Shown here: piece by piece, positions 51,009-60,535 of the stretch
How positions within the stretch are numbered: the first letter of the stretch is position 1
Layout: each line of letters begins with the position of its first letter
Origin: Acidobacteriota bacterium
Lineage (GTDB): Bacteria > Acidobacteriota > Blastocatellia > Pyrinomonadales > Pyrinomonadaceae
Assembly (NCBI GenBank): GCA_023389035.1
Contig: JAEWFC010000002.1
Coordinates: 40,985 to 104,984, forward strand
Direction of reading: 5' to 3'
Length of the DNA: 64,000 bases
Made by a program: the position numbers and the translations under genes
The notes under the pieces: model-generated
The model's database searches: none
Seen by the model: the letters and a program-made list of their open reading frames with translations, nothing else
Told to the model about the DNA's origin: nothing

Positions 51009-51900
51009 ATTGATAGATGTCGCTCGCACCTTTCTTCTGCGACCACTCGATGCCTTCGACATTGTCCGGGTCCATACGCATTATCTGTTCGCTCAGACGA
51101 TCGGTGCTGAGGTTCAGCCTAAGCGTGATGTAATAGACGAGCGACCCGATCGGGTTCTCCGCATCGGCCGGATCGATCTGCCGCACCTCTGCATCGATCT
51201 TGTACTTTCTGAAAAGCTTCTGCAGCAGCAGCTTCGAAGATTCCGTGTTCTTGCTCCTCACACAAAGCTCCATCGATCGGTAAACCTGTTCCGATTCGTT
51301 AAACTCGAGCAGCCATAGCAGAGCAAGAGCAAAGAAACACAGCGCAATGCCAAGGTCCCAACGGCCGACACCCGCGGCGAGTCCCAGCGAGAGACTGATA
51401 AGCAGGACCGTGATCTCTTTCGGGTCACGTATATTCGTTCGAAAGCGGACGAGCGAGACCGCCGCAAAGATCGCAAAGGCGCGTGCTGCGTTGTCACCGA
51501 CGATCATCATCAATGCTGCGGCGACAACAGCGAGAAGTATCTGCGTCTGCGAGACAAAGAGGCTTCGCTTGAAAAGATTGACGTCCTTACGCGGACGAAA
51601 CGCCAGTATTCCGGAAAGCACGACCGCCAGGAACAAACGAAACAAAATGCTGAGCATCTCTTCGGCCCAGGTGCGTTTCGGTTCCGGGACCGCGACCGGC
51701 GCGGACGTGTCGCCCGCACCCATCATATCCATCAGCGGATTTCCGGTAGACTCGGTATTTTGGGCAGGCGCGACGGTTCGGTTAGCTGCCGGAACTGTGT
51801 CCGCAGAGCCGTTGAAGCTGTCTCGCGTCAAATAAAGCAGGCCTGTAAGAGTGATAGCCGCGATAACGGCTATCACTGCGATGAGTTTCGATCGCTGCAT
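51007..51900 (-). CDS. DUF4956 membrane protein
   Basis: 297 residues. After an N-terminal hydrophobic segment (about 5-27) and a periplasmic linker come four or five membrane helices (about 85-215). These contain the conserved DUF4956 run RAFAIFAAVSLVRFRTNIRDPKEITVLLISLSLGLAAGVGRW, and a cytoplasmic domain follows (about 225-297). The family's function is unknown; members elsewhere are known to cluster with VTC-type polyphosphate polymerases and CotH-type secreted kinases. Here it follows a kinase-like gene (six-base gap) and ppk1, an equivalent setting. Its 3' end touches the terminator. Confidence 0.85.
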   Translation of the reverse strand: MQRSKLIAVIAVIAAITLTGLLYLTRDSFNGSADTVPAANRTVAPAQNTESTGNPLMDMMGAGDTSAPVAVPEPKRTWAEEMLSILFRLFLAVVLSGILAFRPRKDVNLFKRSLFVSQTQILLAVVAAALMMIVGDNAARAFAIFAAVSLVRFRTNIRDPKEITVLLISLSLGLAAGVGRWDLGIALCFFALALLWLLEFNESEQVYRSMELCVRSKNTESSKLLLQKLFRKYKIDAEVRQIDPADAENPIGSLVYYITLRLNLSTDRLSEQIMRMDPDNVEGIEWSQKKGASDIYQ

Positions 51901-51906
51901 TTCTGG

Positions 51907-52863
51907 TTACCTGACGGCGATATTATTACGGGCGGAAGCGATCGCATTCAACTCGGCGATGCGGTTGCGGACGCCCCGCGTAAAGAGATCGATCTCTTTG
52001 TTTGAATACCGTGCGGCACGGAACGCATCGCGGATCTGCTTTTCTGACAGGCGGTTCAACAGTCCTGCAAGCCAGCGAGCGTTGTCAGCGGTGAACGCTT
52101 CGAAGAGATCCTTATTCTTGCCCTTGTAGGCGAGATCGACCAATCCGTTGTCATGCCGGCCTGATATGAATTTCGTATTAACGTAATCTTTCGGATTGCC
52201 GGTACTGCGGCCCAAACGATAAATGATCGGAAGGTTGTTGTTGCCAAGACGTCCGAATGTTGAACCGAGATCGCTGACGATGTAATGAAGCTCGCCGTTG
52301 CCGGCGTCGATGACCTTATTCTGCAGGTCAAGTACGTCCCAATTGTTCAGGAAGACCATCATCATCTTAAGGCCTTCGAGCTCGTTGGTGCCGACAAAAG
52401 GATTGTCACGCCATTTCCACTCATCAAGCCGATCAAACCTGTCCGGCCGAGCTTCCAGCCGCACGTTCTCATGCGTTCCCTTGCCCGGAATGGTGATCTT
52501 CGGCACGAGGTAATTGATCTCGCTCTTGTAACCCAAACCCCAGATAAGCCGTACCGCGGCCGTCTCGGGCTTTGCTTCACGGCCAAGCTTCGCTACCCAC
52601 GTCCGGCCCTTGCCGTCCTTGATCCGATACTTTTTATTGTGACCCTCGGTCTCCTCTTTCAGGAATTCGATACGGCTAAGATCGGGTTGCCACTCAGTGC
52701 CGCCCGGGCCCAAGAACAGATCGCGTTTTTCGATCTCGACCGGCTCCCACATGATCGCTTTGCCCTGCGGCGTGCTGTTCTGTGCGAAAGCCGCACTGCT
52801 CAAAGCGACGATCGCCACCAAAAACGAAAATAACTTAAATTTATTAAATGCTCCTTCCATCAT
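51907..52863 (-). CDS. Secreted kinase-like (atypical protein-kinase fold) protein
   Basis: 318 residues from the ATG at 52863, placed after GGGAG; a longer upstream frame is Arg-rich nonsense. A signal peptide ends near AFAQ (residue 28). The mature part has the layout of atypical kinases: Lys92 in TWVAKLG, Glu100 (PETAA), a catalytic-loop-like NNWDVLDLQN (Asp176, Asn182) and a DLG (198-200, SDLGSTFG) in place of DFG. The mature domain is about 290 residues. This resembles CotH/Fam20-like or HipA-like secreted kinases, but the assignment is by motif only. It sits between ppk1 (16-base gap) and the DUF4956 gene (six-base gap). Confidence 0.65.
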   Translation of the reverse strand: MMEGAFNKFKLFSFLVAIVALSSAAFAQNSTPQGKAIMWEPVEIEKRDLFLGPGGTEWQPDLSRIEFLKEETEGHNKKYRIKDGKGRTWVAKLGREAKPETAAVRLIWGLGYKSEINYLVPKITIPGKGTHENVRLEARPDRFDRLDEWKWRDNPFVGTNELEGLKMMMVFLNNWDVLDLQNKVIDAGNGELHYIVSDLGSTFGRLGNNNLPIIYRLGRSTGNPKDYVNTKFISGRHDNGLVDLAYKGKNKDLFEAFTADNARWLAGLLNRLSEKQIRDAFRAARYSNKEIDLFTRGVRNRIAELNAIASARNNIAVR

Positions 52864-52879
52864 TTGCTCCCGCTTGTTT

Positions 52880-55054
52880 TTACTTTCTTGAATTAAAATC
52901 TCGCACGTTGTCCTGTTCCTGCTTGCCAAAAAGCGACGGGTCGAAGAGCGTCTCTTCTGACTGGAACGCTTCCTGGATACAGAACGGCTGAGTCTCATCG
53001 GCAGCCTCGACCTTCGAATAGCTTCCGTCCGGATGCAGTTCGTGTGCGCCGGCATCGTCACGCAGATAGCCTGCGAGGTACTCGTCCTTCATGTAATCCC
53101 GGAGTTCCTCACGCTGGATCGGCACCAGCACCTCGACACGCCGGTCGAGATTTCGCGGCATCCAGTCCGAACTGCCCATGAACACTTCCGGGTCACCGCC
53201 ATTCTCGAAATAATAAACACGGCTGTGCTCAAGCAGGCGTCCGACGACGCTGCGCACGCGAATGTTGTCTGACACTCCCGGAATTCCCGGACGCAGTGTG
53301 CATATGCCTCTTATTATCAGATCGATCTGAACGCCGGCACGCGAAGCGTCGTAGAGAGCGTTCACGATGTTGGCGTCCGCCAGACGGTTCAGCTTCGCGA
53401 CGATGCGTGCAGGCTGTCCCTTCTTCGCGTTCTCCGTCTCGCGGTTGATCAGCTCGAGCATGCGGCTGCGAAGCGTGATCGGTGCGACCAGCAATTTGCG
53501 GAACTTCTCAGGCCGTGAATAAACGGTCAGGAAGTTAAATAGCTCTGTCGCGTCTTCCGTGATCTGCTCATCAGCTGTCAGCAAGCCGAGGTCCGTGTAA
53601 GCCGCAGACGTCTCGGGATTGTAATTACCCGTAGCAATGTGTGCATAGCGCTTCAGCTTTCCGTCCTCGCGTCGAACCACGAGCGTGGTCTTCGCGTGCG
53701 TTTTTAGCCCTAACAGGCCGTAGATAACGTGTACGCCGGCCTCTTCCAGTTTCCTTGCCCACTCGATGTTGTTGCCTTCGTCAAACCGCGCCTTAAGCTC
53801 GATCAGTGCCGTCACCTGCTTACCTTGTTCGCTGGCCTTGATCAGCAGCGGCGGTATCGGTGAATCTGCACCCAGCCGATACAAGCAGATCTTCATCGCG
53901 ACGACATCCGGATCTTCCGAAGCTTCCTTCAGGAAATCGGTAACGATCCCATAAGGCATATACGGATGATGCAGCAGAATGTCGTTCTCGCGGATCAGAT
54001 CGAATTTCGACGCTCCGTTCTGAAGCGGTTCGGGAACACGTACCCTGATCGGACGATCCTTTAGTTCCGGCCGGTTCACCTTTGTGAGCTTCGAAATGCC
54101 TCCCAGATCAACGCGTTCCGGCACGCTGTATATGTCGTCATCGGTCAGCTCAAGCGAGCTACAGAGATATTCCCGCATCTGGTCCGGCATACCGTCCGTG
54201 ACCTCGAGCCGCGTGACCTCGCCGAAACGCCGCTGCCGCAGATTCTCTTCCATGCTCTCGCGAAGATCGGCGACCTCAGATTCTTTTACTTCGATATCGG
54301 TGTCCCGCGTGATACGGAATATGTGACAGTCTTCCGGCGTAGCACCCGTTATCAGCCTGCCGATCTGGTCCTTGATAATGTCCTCCACGAAAACGAACGC
54401 GTCCTTTCGTCCCTGCACCTCGACCAGCCGCGGCAGAAACGCCGGCACTTTCATTCGGACGAAGATCTCCTGAGCGTTCAACTGCAGAGCATTCCTGACA
54501 CGCTTATCCAGCTCAGGCGAAATATAAAGCCCGATGTTCAGATTGCCGCTTGAGATATACGGGAAAGGATGTGAGGGATCGACCGCCATCGGTGTCAGCA
54601 CCGGATAGATCTGATCGGTGAAGAAATCAGCAAAGGCCTTTTTCTCCGCCTCACGCAGCGAAGAATACGGCAGCAGTACGATCCCGTGGGACGAGAGTTC
54701 CGGCATCAGCTCGTCCTTGAAATACTTTGTTTGTCTGGCGACCATCTCATGCATCGCGGCCCGCAGCCGTTTGAGCTGCTCTGCAGGCGTCAGCCCGTCG
54801 GGCGTGATGTCGATGATGCCTTCGGCCCGTTCCTTCAGGCTCGCAATGCGGATCATGTAAAACTCATCGATCAGTGACGAAAAGATCGATACGAATTTGA
54901 CTCGTTCCAGCAGCGGTTTTGAGCTGTCGACGGCTTCCCCTAGAACGCGTCTATAAAATTCGATGAGGCTGAGGTCGCGGTTGATGAAAAGCGCATGCGG
55001 CGTATCGGCCGCAGGGCGTGACTCCGGATAAAGTTTTGTGAGCGGTGTTGCCAT
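52880..55054 (-). CDS. ppk1: Polyphosphate kinase 1
   Basis: 724 residues, the usual length. The order is N domain (FINRDLSLIEFYRRVLGEA), head domain and two PLD-like catalytic domains. The autophosphorylated histidine is expected at His453 (LKTHAKTTLVV), with His472 in YAHIATGNYN; other conserved blocks are RLGADSPI, ELKARFDEGNNIEWA and VFMGSSDWMPRNLDRRVEVLVPI. It makes long-chain polyphosphate from ATP and works in reverse. It is the first gene of an operon with the kinase-like protein and the DUF4956 protein; exopolyphosphatase is not in the window. Confidence 0.95.
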   Translation of the reverse strand: MATPLTKLYPESRPAADTPHALFINRDLSLIEFYRRVLGEAVDSSKPLLERVKFVSIFSSLIDEFYMIRIASLKERAEGIIDITPDGLTPAEQLKRLRAAMHEMVARQTKYFKDELMPELSSHGIVLLPYSSLREAEKKAFADFFTDQIYPVLTPMAVDPSHPFPYISSGNLNIGLYISPELDKRVRNALQLNAQEIFVRMKVPAFLPRLVEVQGRKDAFVFVEDIIKDQIGRLITGATPEDCHIFRITRDTDIEVKESEVADLRESMEENLRQRRFGEVTRLEVTDGMPDQMREYLCSSLELTDDDIYSVPERVDLGGISKLTKVNRPELKDRPIRVRVPEPLQNGASKFDLIRENDILLHHPYMPYGIVTDFLKEASEDPDVVAMKICLYRLGADSPIPPLLIKASEQGKQVTALIELKARFDEGNNIEWARKLEEAGVHVIYGLLGLKTHAKTTLVVRREDGKLKRYAHIATGNYNPETSAAYTDLGLLTADEQITEDATELFNFLTVYSRPEKFRKLLVAPITLRSRMLELINRETENAKKGQPARIVAKLNRLADANIVNALYDASRAGVQIDLIIRGICTLRPGIPGVSDNIRVRSVVGRLLEHSRVYYFENGGDPEVFMGSSDWMPRNLDRRVEVLVPIQREELRDYMKDEYLAGYLRDDAGAHELHPDGSYSKVEAADETQPFCIQEAFQSEETLFDPSLFGKQEQDNVRDFNSRK

Positions 55055-55225
55055 TTCAATTACCGTTAAATTATTGCGAAAGATCGGGGAGAGCGATATT
55101 TCACATTGACAATTGCAAATGGCGTTCCAAATGCTGAGATACCTCTCAAGCCCTATATTTCGGGGGTCTAAACGCGATTGTAAGGGAAGGCGAGCGGATG
55201 TTGTATTGAACTGATACAGCCAAAT

Positions 55226-55255
55226 TGAAAAAGGCTGCCCGTTTGAGCAGCCTTT
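55226..55255 (-). terminator. Terminator of the 2Fe-2S protein gene
   Basis: A perfect 9-bp stem AAAGGCTGC/GCAGCCTTT (55230-55238, 55247-55255) with an eight-base loop. On the minus strand it is followed by TTTTT. The rest of 55055-55276 shows nothing I can name. Confidence 0.85.
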
Positions 55256-55276
55256 CCTTTCTAACTTTGCGGTTAC

Positions 55277-56326
55277 TTACTTTGACGTCGCTTCCTTCAC
55301 GACCTCTCTCAGCTTCTTCGCCGAGGTTGTTACCGGTTCCAACTCGAGCTCTTCAACACTTCCGCGGACCTTTTTGCCAAATACCGCATTCCAAGGCGGA
55401 ATGATGATCGAGACGTTCCCGGTCGCTTTCGCCTGGCAAGCGAGCCGCAGCATCGGCTTCTCGTCATCCGGTTGGTTATAACCGAAGACTCGCATCGCAC
55501 GGCGTTCGCGTGAGCTTGGTTCCGTCAGCTTTTCCTTGCCGCCGACTACGCCGACCCAGCATGTGCCGCACGAGGCTGACGTGCATTCGATCGGCACCGG
55601 GCCTTCCCAGCAGCGCGGATCGCTGTCCTGCCATGCTTTCGAGCGGTCTTTCTGCGACGCAGACGCGATCTCCTCAAGGTTCATTATCTTGAATTTGCCG
55701 TCGTACTTGAATGCCTTGAACCTGACCGAAAACTCTTTGTCGATCGTCTTCAGGAATCCGAGCAGCCCCTGCGAATCGTCCTTTGCACGGGCCGCAACGA
55801 TATCGTCGGGCGACTTCGTCATATTGCCCGAGTCCTTTGTCTTTAACGTCTTTTCGACGGTGCCCGCCGCGGCCTTCAGCTCGTCATAACCCGCCTGCAC
55901 CAGGGTCATCAGCCCGACGGCCGCGATGCCCATCGTAAGATTCGCATCAACCTTTGCCGCAGCCGCCGCTGAATTTGCGATACCGCGTATCTCACCGGCA
56001 AGATCGCCGGCCGCCTCGACCTTTTCGGCACGCGTCTCGACCGCCGCCTTTACCTGCGGCCAATAACGGTGCCCGTAAAGAAAGAAATGCGACGTGTCGA
56101 TCTTGTCGAGCAAACCGAAATCGCCCTCGAGCGCGACGCCTTTCATCGCTCCCTCAACGTCCTCGGCCGCTTCCAGATGCCTCACCAGATCAAGCGGGAA
56201 GAACCTAAGCCAGATCTGCGTCGCCGCCCGGTCAACCTCATGTATCTCGCCCGACACCGCCTCGACCGCCGCCAGCCAATCCGCCTCGCGGTACTTCTCA
56301 AGACTTTCTATAAATGCGTTGCTCAT
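55277..56326 (-). CDS. 2Fe-2S ferredoxin-domain protein with long helical N-terminal region
   Basis: 349 residues from the second ATG (56326, MSNAFIESL); an ATG seven codons earlier is possible. The first 200 residues are helical, soluble and Ala/Glu-rich, with no family I recognise. From about residue 215 a ferredoxin-like fold begins. It carries CTSASCGTC for the plant-type [2Fe-2S] cluster and LACQ for the fourth ligand, then the closing strands TGNVSIIIPPWN. It should transfer single electrons, perhaps to a partner bound by the helical part. No partner oxidoreductase is adjacent. Confidence 0.8.
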   Translation of the reverse strand: MSNAFIESLEKYREADWLAAVEAVSGEIHEVDRAATQIWLRFFPLDLVRHLEAAEDVEGAMKGVALEGDFGLLDKIDTSHFFLYGHRYWPQVKAAVETRAEKVEAAGDLAGEIRGIANSAAAAAKVDANLTMGIAAVGLMTLVQAGYDELKAAAGTVEKTLKTKDSGNMTKSPDDIVAARAKDDSQGLLGFLKTIDKEFSVRFKAFKYDGKFKIMNLEEIASASQKDRSKAWQDSDPRCWEGPVPIECTSASCGTCWVGVVGGKEKLTEPSSRERRAMRVFGYNQPDDEKPMLRLACQAKATGNVSIIIPPWNAVFGKKVRGSVEELELEPVTTSAKKLREVVKEATSK

Positions 56327-56457
56327 AGTGGATAATTCGCGAACCAATGCAAACGAACATTAAACCAAATTTCTCACGCATCGGACAACTCGAACCAAAG
56401 CCGAGAGAAAAAGTCGGTACAAAAAGACGAGGAACGGTTACTATATCGATAGAATCT

Positions 56458-58200
56458 ATGGCCTCCGCTAAAACCGTCTTCAGCAATATCCTCGTGATCG
56501 CTTCGCTGCTCTTGGTCGCTCATAGCACAGGGTTCTCGCAGGATACGAGGCAGTCCATTTTGGAGGAAGCTGAATACGCGCATCATCTTTGGAAGACGCG
56601 GGTTTCAGATCTGACGCGTTTGGTGACGATAGACTCTCGCTCGATGACCGACGGCGAGCAGGCGATGTATGCTGCCTATCTCGCTAAGTTCTGGTGGAAG
56701 GTCGATAATTCGGAAGCCCGCGAACATCTTTCGCGATCGGAACAGCGGCTTGTCGCGGTGGTCGATTCATCAAGGGAAAAAGATATCGGTCCGCAATTGC
56801 CCACATTTCAGAAAGCTCTGTCGATCATCACCTCGCTTGATGAGGATCTGGCGATCCGCTTGATGGCGAAGATGGAATCAGGGGCGTCCGACGACGGCCG
56901 GAAACCCGATCCGCAAATGGCTGAGCTGTTCGTCGCTATGGCACTCGAGATCGTCGATGAAAATCCGCGATTGGCGCTGGCGGCCGGAATGGATTCGCTA
57001 AGACACGGATTCGCGACCGGATTGCCGTGGCTTATCGCCAAGATCCATCCGAGTGAACCGCAGAGCGCGGAACAGCTAATGAATGAATCGCTGCGGCTTG
57101 CTCGCTCGCGACATCGCTCCGATGGCCACCTTTTCCTTTTTAATATGGGCCGCGTCGCGTTAGGCCTCGATGGCAACACAGGTCTACCGTCACCGCTCCA
57201 GCGTATCGCACTCCGAGCATTCGCGGATGCTCTCAATTCAGCTTTGGCGATCGAACAGGAACGGACCGTCCGATGCGGCATTGCGTATTACGCACCGTGG
57301 TTCACGCCATCGATCGACACGCAAATGCCCGAGATTGCCGTGACGTATCGCCAAAGCCTCGCCGCCTGTATCCCGTACACAGATCAGTCTCAACGGGAAA
57401 ACGTTCGCACCCGGAATACGCCAACTCCGGCCAACGTTGATGAGATCCTCGCTCTCGCCCGAGAGACCAAGGATCTTGAAGCAAAAGTTAATCTATACCG
57501 CGACGCGCTCGGGCGGCTGCAGCGAGAAGAGAAGTTCGCTCGAATGGTGTCGGTACTTGACGGCCTCGACGGCGACGATTTTCGTGAGGCGTCGCCGAGG
57601 GGTTGGGACAATTGGCGAACAGACGCTGCTGTTCGTGGTGCATTTGCCGCATTTGAAGCAGGCGATCTTCCCACGGCCTTCCGCTTCATCGACCGCACGC
57701 CGAAACGCCTTCGTCCGGCGGTCCGCGATGAACTCGTCCGGAAAGAAGCGGTGCGAGCGAGCCGTGAATTCTTCCTCGAAAATCTCCGGGAAATGGAAAA
57801 GGAGCTCGCCGGTATCGATCTGCCTGATCACGAGGTCGCTCGCCTCTATCTCGTTTTGGCAGAGCAATATTTCTCGATCACGCCGACAGACGCGGTCTCG
57901 GCGTTCCGCACGGCGATAAAGTTCATCAATTCTTCCGACCGTACAAATCCCGGCGGCGTTCCAGAGGATTGGGCTCCGATGGAAGATACCGTCTGGCTTT
58001 CGAGCGATCTGCTTGCCTACGACGAGATCGGGGTGAACACTGCCCTCAATGAGCTAAGTTCCGAACGCAGCCGAATTCGGTTAAGGCTCGGCCTGCTGGA
58101 ATCTTCACTTCCAAAATACGCAGCGGCTCGGGATAGACTTAATTCACTCCGGACCGCTATATCCGTTCCCGTCAGATCCGAGCCACCGGAGAAACCCTAG
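56458..58200 (+). CDS. Secreted helical-repeat protein, 580 aa
   Basis: The start at 56458 gives a clean signal peptide (MASAKTVFSNILVIASLLLVAHS, cleavage near GFSQ); the frame is open to 56347 upstream, where an ATG overlaps the divergent 2Fe-2S gene. The mature protein is almost entirely amphipathic helix pairs of about 35-40 residues (ALSIITSLDEDLAIRLMAK, AAFEAGDLPTAFRFIDRTPKR), like TPR-type solenoids. It has no catalytic motif I can see. It probably acts as a periplasmic or surface scaffold. It converges on the terminase gene with a four-base overlap. The family is not recognised. Confidence 0.6.
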   Translation: MASAKTVFSNILVIASLLLVAHSTGFSQDTRQSILEEAEYAHHLWKTRVSDLTRLVTIDSRSMTDGEQAMYAAYLAKFWWKVDNSEAREHLSRSEQRLVAVVDSSREKDIGPQLPTFQKALSIITSLDEDLAIRLMAKMESGASDDGRKPDPQMAELFVAMALEIVDENPRLALAAGMDSLRHGFATGLPWLIAKIHPSEPQSAEQLMNESLRLARSRHRSDGHLFLFNMGRVALGLDGNTGLPSPLQRIALRAFADALNSALAIEQERTVRCGIAYYAPWFTPSIDTQMPEIAVTYRQSLAACIPYTDQSQRENVRTRNTPTPANVDEILALARETKDLEAKVNLYRDALGRLQREEKFARMVSVLDGLDGDDFREASPRGWDNWRTDAAVRGAFAAFEAGDLPTAFRFIDRTPKRLRPAVRDELVRKEAVRASREFFLENLREMEKELAGIDLPDHEVARLYLVLAEQYFSITPTDAVSAFRTAIKFINSSDRTNPGGVPEDWAPMEDTVWLSSDLLAYDEIGVNTALNELSSERSRIRLRLGLLESSLPKYAAARDRLNSLRTAISVPVRSEPPEKP

Positions 58201-59870
58201 AACCCCCACGCTCTGTTTCCAGTTGACACGCCCAGGCGTGAGACGGCTACTGAGACGGCGTCGACCTGGTCGTCGTGCTTACCGGAAGGGAAGCGGCAGA
58301 CCTCGTCGACGAAATTGTCGATCCACGGGCCGCGGACTAGGAACAGCTTTCCGGCTTCGGCAAGGTTTAGCCAGGCGAGCGCACGGGTCAGCTTATCGGT
58401 ATCGACCTGCACCTCGCGAAGAGCGTATCGCCGGGCGCTGGGATCGCTGCGCAGGTCTTGCACCAACGCTTTGCCGTGCAGAGCCGCCTCAATGCAGTGT
58501 TCGGTCGAATCTTCCTCAGCCATCCTTTCTATAATGTAACGCCGCTGATCGGGGTATTCGATCTTTCGCCGGAATCCGTCAGCTATATAAAGGTTTCCCG
58601 CGGCGTCATACGCACAGCGAAAGCTCGCGGTAAAATCGGCGGTCGTACTGGTCGAGATCGCAAGGTCATAGCCGCGAACCCATCTGAGCTTCGGCGGAGC
58701 TGATTCGACAATGTTCCGAAACCACGCGCGTTTAAATGTACCGCCGGTCGCGGGCACCGGGTTTTGCTGATACAGCGATGAAAAGGAATACGATCCGAGC
58801 TTTCGCCGCGTCTTTTCGAGCGCCTTGATGTTATAGCGCGCCGGGCAAAGCGCGGCTCCCGGCTTTCGTCCGATCGCGTCGTTTTCCTCGGCGATCGCCG
58901 GCAGGCTGATCACGTCCCATTTCTCGCCGCCGTCCTCCTGTTCCCGCAGCAGACGCCCGGCCAGATCGTCCTCGTGCCAACGCGTCTGGATCAGCACGAT
59001 CGACGCTTTTGGCTCGAGCCGCGTGTAAACGTCGTCGTTGAACCAATCAAAGACCTTGTCGCGAAAGGTCGCGCTCTCGGCATCCGCACGGCTCCGCACC
59101 GGATCGTCGATCACGACCAGTCCCGCTCCGAAACCCGCGATGCCCGCACCGACTCCGGCCGCTCTCACAACACCGCCGCCCGGCGTTTCCCATTCTGAAA
59201 CCGATGCCGCACGCCTTATGAATGGCGGATCGATACCGCCGTCCGCCAGTTCCGCCACGCCCGCGGTACCATCCACGATCCGCTTGACCCGCCGCGAAAA
59301 TTTGTTCGCCAGCCGCTGATTATAGCTGCCGATTATCACGTTCATTTTCGGGTCCTGCAGCAGCCGCCAGGCGGTGTAGCGGATCGTCACCAGCTCGCTC
59401 TTGCCGTGACGCGGCGGCATAAAGATCATCAGCCGGTCCGACCGCCCCGTCGTTAACCGATTAAGCCGCGTGTACACATACCGCTGATAGTTCCAACTCC
59501 ATTTCCACTCCGGAAATGTCTGCTTGAGCCAAACGTCAAAGTTCGGCACGCGCTGCCGGCTGCTTTCCTGCGCCGCTAGCAGCTCCCGCCAGCCGTAAAG
59601 CTCCGGCAGGCCTTTCACATCGCCGTCCGCACGCTTCCGCGTGTAGAGCATATTCCGATGAAACCGCCACCCGCGCTCGCGCATCTCACGCACTATCAAA
59701 TGGTGCCGGACACCCCGATACTTTAAATAAAGCTCCCTGGCATCCTCCAAAAAACGCTCACGCGAGTCCGAGTCCGCCGCCTCCCCAACCGACAGATCCG
59801 CAGATCCCGACTCCGAATTCTCACAAAACAAAGTGTCTTCAACCTGTTCGTTCATAACAGCCTGTATCAT
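58197..59870 (-). CDS. Phage-type terminase large subunit (orphan)
   Basis: 557 residues; a second ATG at residue 6 (59855) is an alternative start. The ATPase has Walker A MPPRHGKSE near residue 150, Walker B VVIDDP and the motor coupling segment IVLIQTRWHEDDLAGRLL. The C-terminal nuclease domain has RGYDLAISTS near 397 and DDQVDAVSVA near 537 as metal-binding acids. All motifs are intact, so it could package DNA. The first 90 residues resemble the family's N-terminal extension (PRDVLRE-like region not present). No portal, capsid, tail or integrase gene is nearby, so it is an orphan, possibly of gene-transfer-agent or remnant prophage origin. Confidence 0.88.
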   Translation of the reverse strand: MIQAVMNEQVEDTLFCENSESGSADLSVGEAADSDSRERFLEDARELYLKYRGVRHHLIVREMRERGWRFHRNMLYTRKRADGDVKGLPELYGWRELLAAQESSRQRVPNFDVWLKQTFPEWKWSWNYQRYVYTRLNRLTTGRSDRLMIFMPPRHGKSELVTIRYTAWRLLQDPKMNVIIGSYNQRLANKFSRRVKRIVDGTAGVAELADGGIDPPFIRRAASVSEWETPGGGVVRAAGVGAGIAGFGAGLVVIDDPVRSRADAESATFRDKVFDWFNDDVYTRLEPKASIVLIQTRWHEDDLAGRLLREQEDGGEKWDVISLPAIAEENDAIGRKPGAALCPARYNIKALEKTRRKLGSYSFSSLYQQNPVPATGGTFKRAWFRNIVESAPPKLRWVRGYDLAISTSTTADFTASFRCAYDAAGNLYIADGFRRKIEYPDQRRYIIERMAEEDSTEHCIEAALHGKALVQDLRSDPSARRYALREVQVDTDKLTRALAWLNLAEAGKLFLVRGPWIDNFVDEVCRFPSGKHDDQVDAVSVAVSRLGVSTGNRAWGF

Positions 59871-60318
59871 ACACGCAACAATGTGTAATCCGCAACACTT
59901 ATTTTACGGAAAGCGACGGTCGATTGAATGCGTGGCGATCAGACGATCACGCCCTGAAGCGCGCGGCTAACTGCCGCGTTCCGCGGAAAGACGGGCTCCG
60001 CCGCCTGTTGGAAAATTTTGGTGATGGGGATCTGCGAGTGTATCGCAGTGCGGCGGATTCGAGAGTATATCGCGTTATGCGCGATCTCCGAATTTTCAGG
60101 GCTAGCCGATTAGTTAGAGTCGGCGGTCCTTATTGTCACCTGAGGGCGGGTCGCCATAACGGTCGCAGAGCGGAGCGATCGTCGCTATTGCAAAGGACGG
60201 GTTGATCGGGATGACGGCTGTGAAACGCCGAGAGCGTTATTAAGATGATAACGACGAGATCGAGGAGGTAGCAGTTGTGCGGACGCAAACGACGACGCTG
60301 CGGCGATCGTTTTTATCA

Positions 60319-60425
60319 CGCGGGGCTGGATAGGGGAAAACGCGGGGCTGGGGGCTCAGGTAAGCTATTTTCGGCGTGCGGACGCGGGGCTGGATGTATT
60401 TTTTGGAAAATTTCAGCCCCGCGGC
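60319..60425 (-). repeat. 107-bp intergenic repeat, copy B (inverted)
   Basis: The reverse complement aligns gaplessly with 681-787. The GCGGGGCTG/CAGCCCCGC stem is conserved, as are two additional CCAGCCCCGC blocks at the same offsets, while the spacer sequences have drifted. By hand about 76 of 107 bases agree. It ends 20 bases before the str-operon promoter. Confidence 0.7.
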
Positions 60426-60444
60426 GAACTGGCCCGTTCTCCGC

Positions 60445-60473
60445 TTGACACTAATTCAGCAAAATCATAATAT
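60445..60473 (+). promoter_or_regulatory. Promoter of the str operon
   Basis: A consensus -35 TTGACA (60445-60450) and a -10 TAATAT (60468-60473) with a 17-base spacer. Transcription would start near 60480, leaving a leader of about 330 bases before rpsL. Confidence 0.65.
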
Positions 60474-60501
60474 CTAGAGTTTCGGACTTTGACGGTCTGG
60501 G

Positions 60502-60535
60502 CTGCAGTGCGATCCGGCGACGGATCGGGACGCAG
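60502..60535 (+). promoter_or_regulatory. Hairpin with GNRA loop in the rpsL leader
   Basis: CGATCCG (60510-60516) and CGGATCG (60521-60527) pair perfectly around a GCGA tetraloop, and CTGC (60502-60505) with GCAG (60532-60535) extends the stem across an internal loop. It lies early in the predicted str-operon leader, so it may have a role in autoregulation. Confidence 0.45.
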
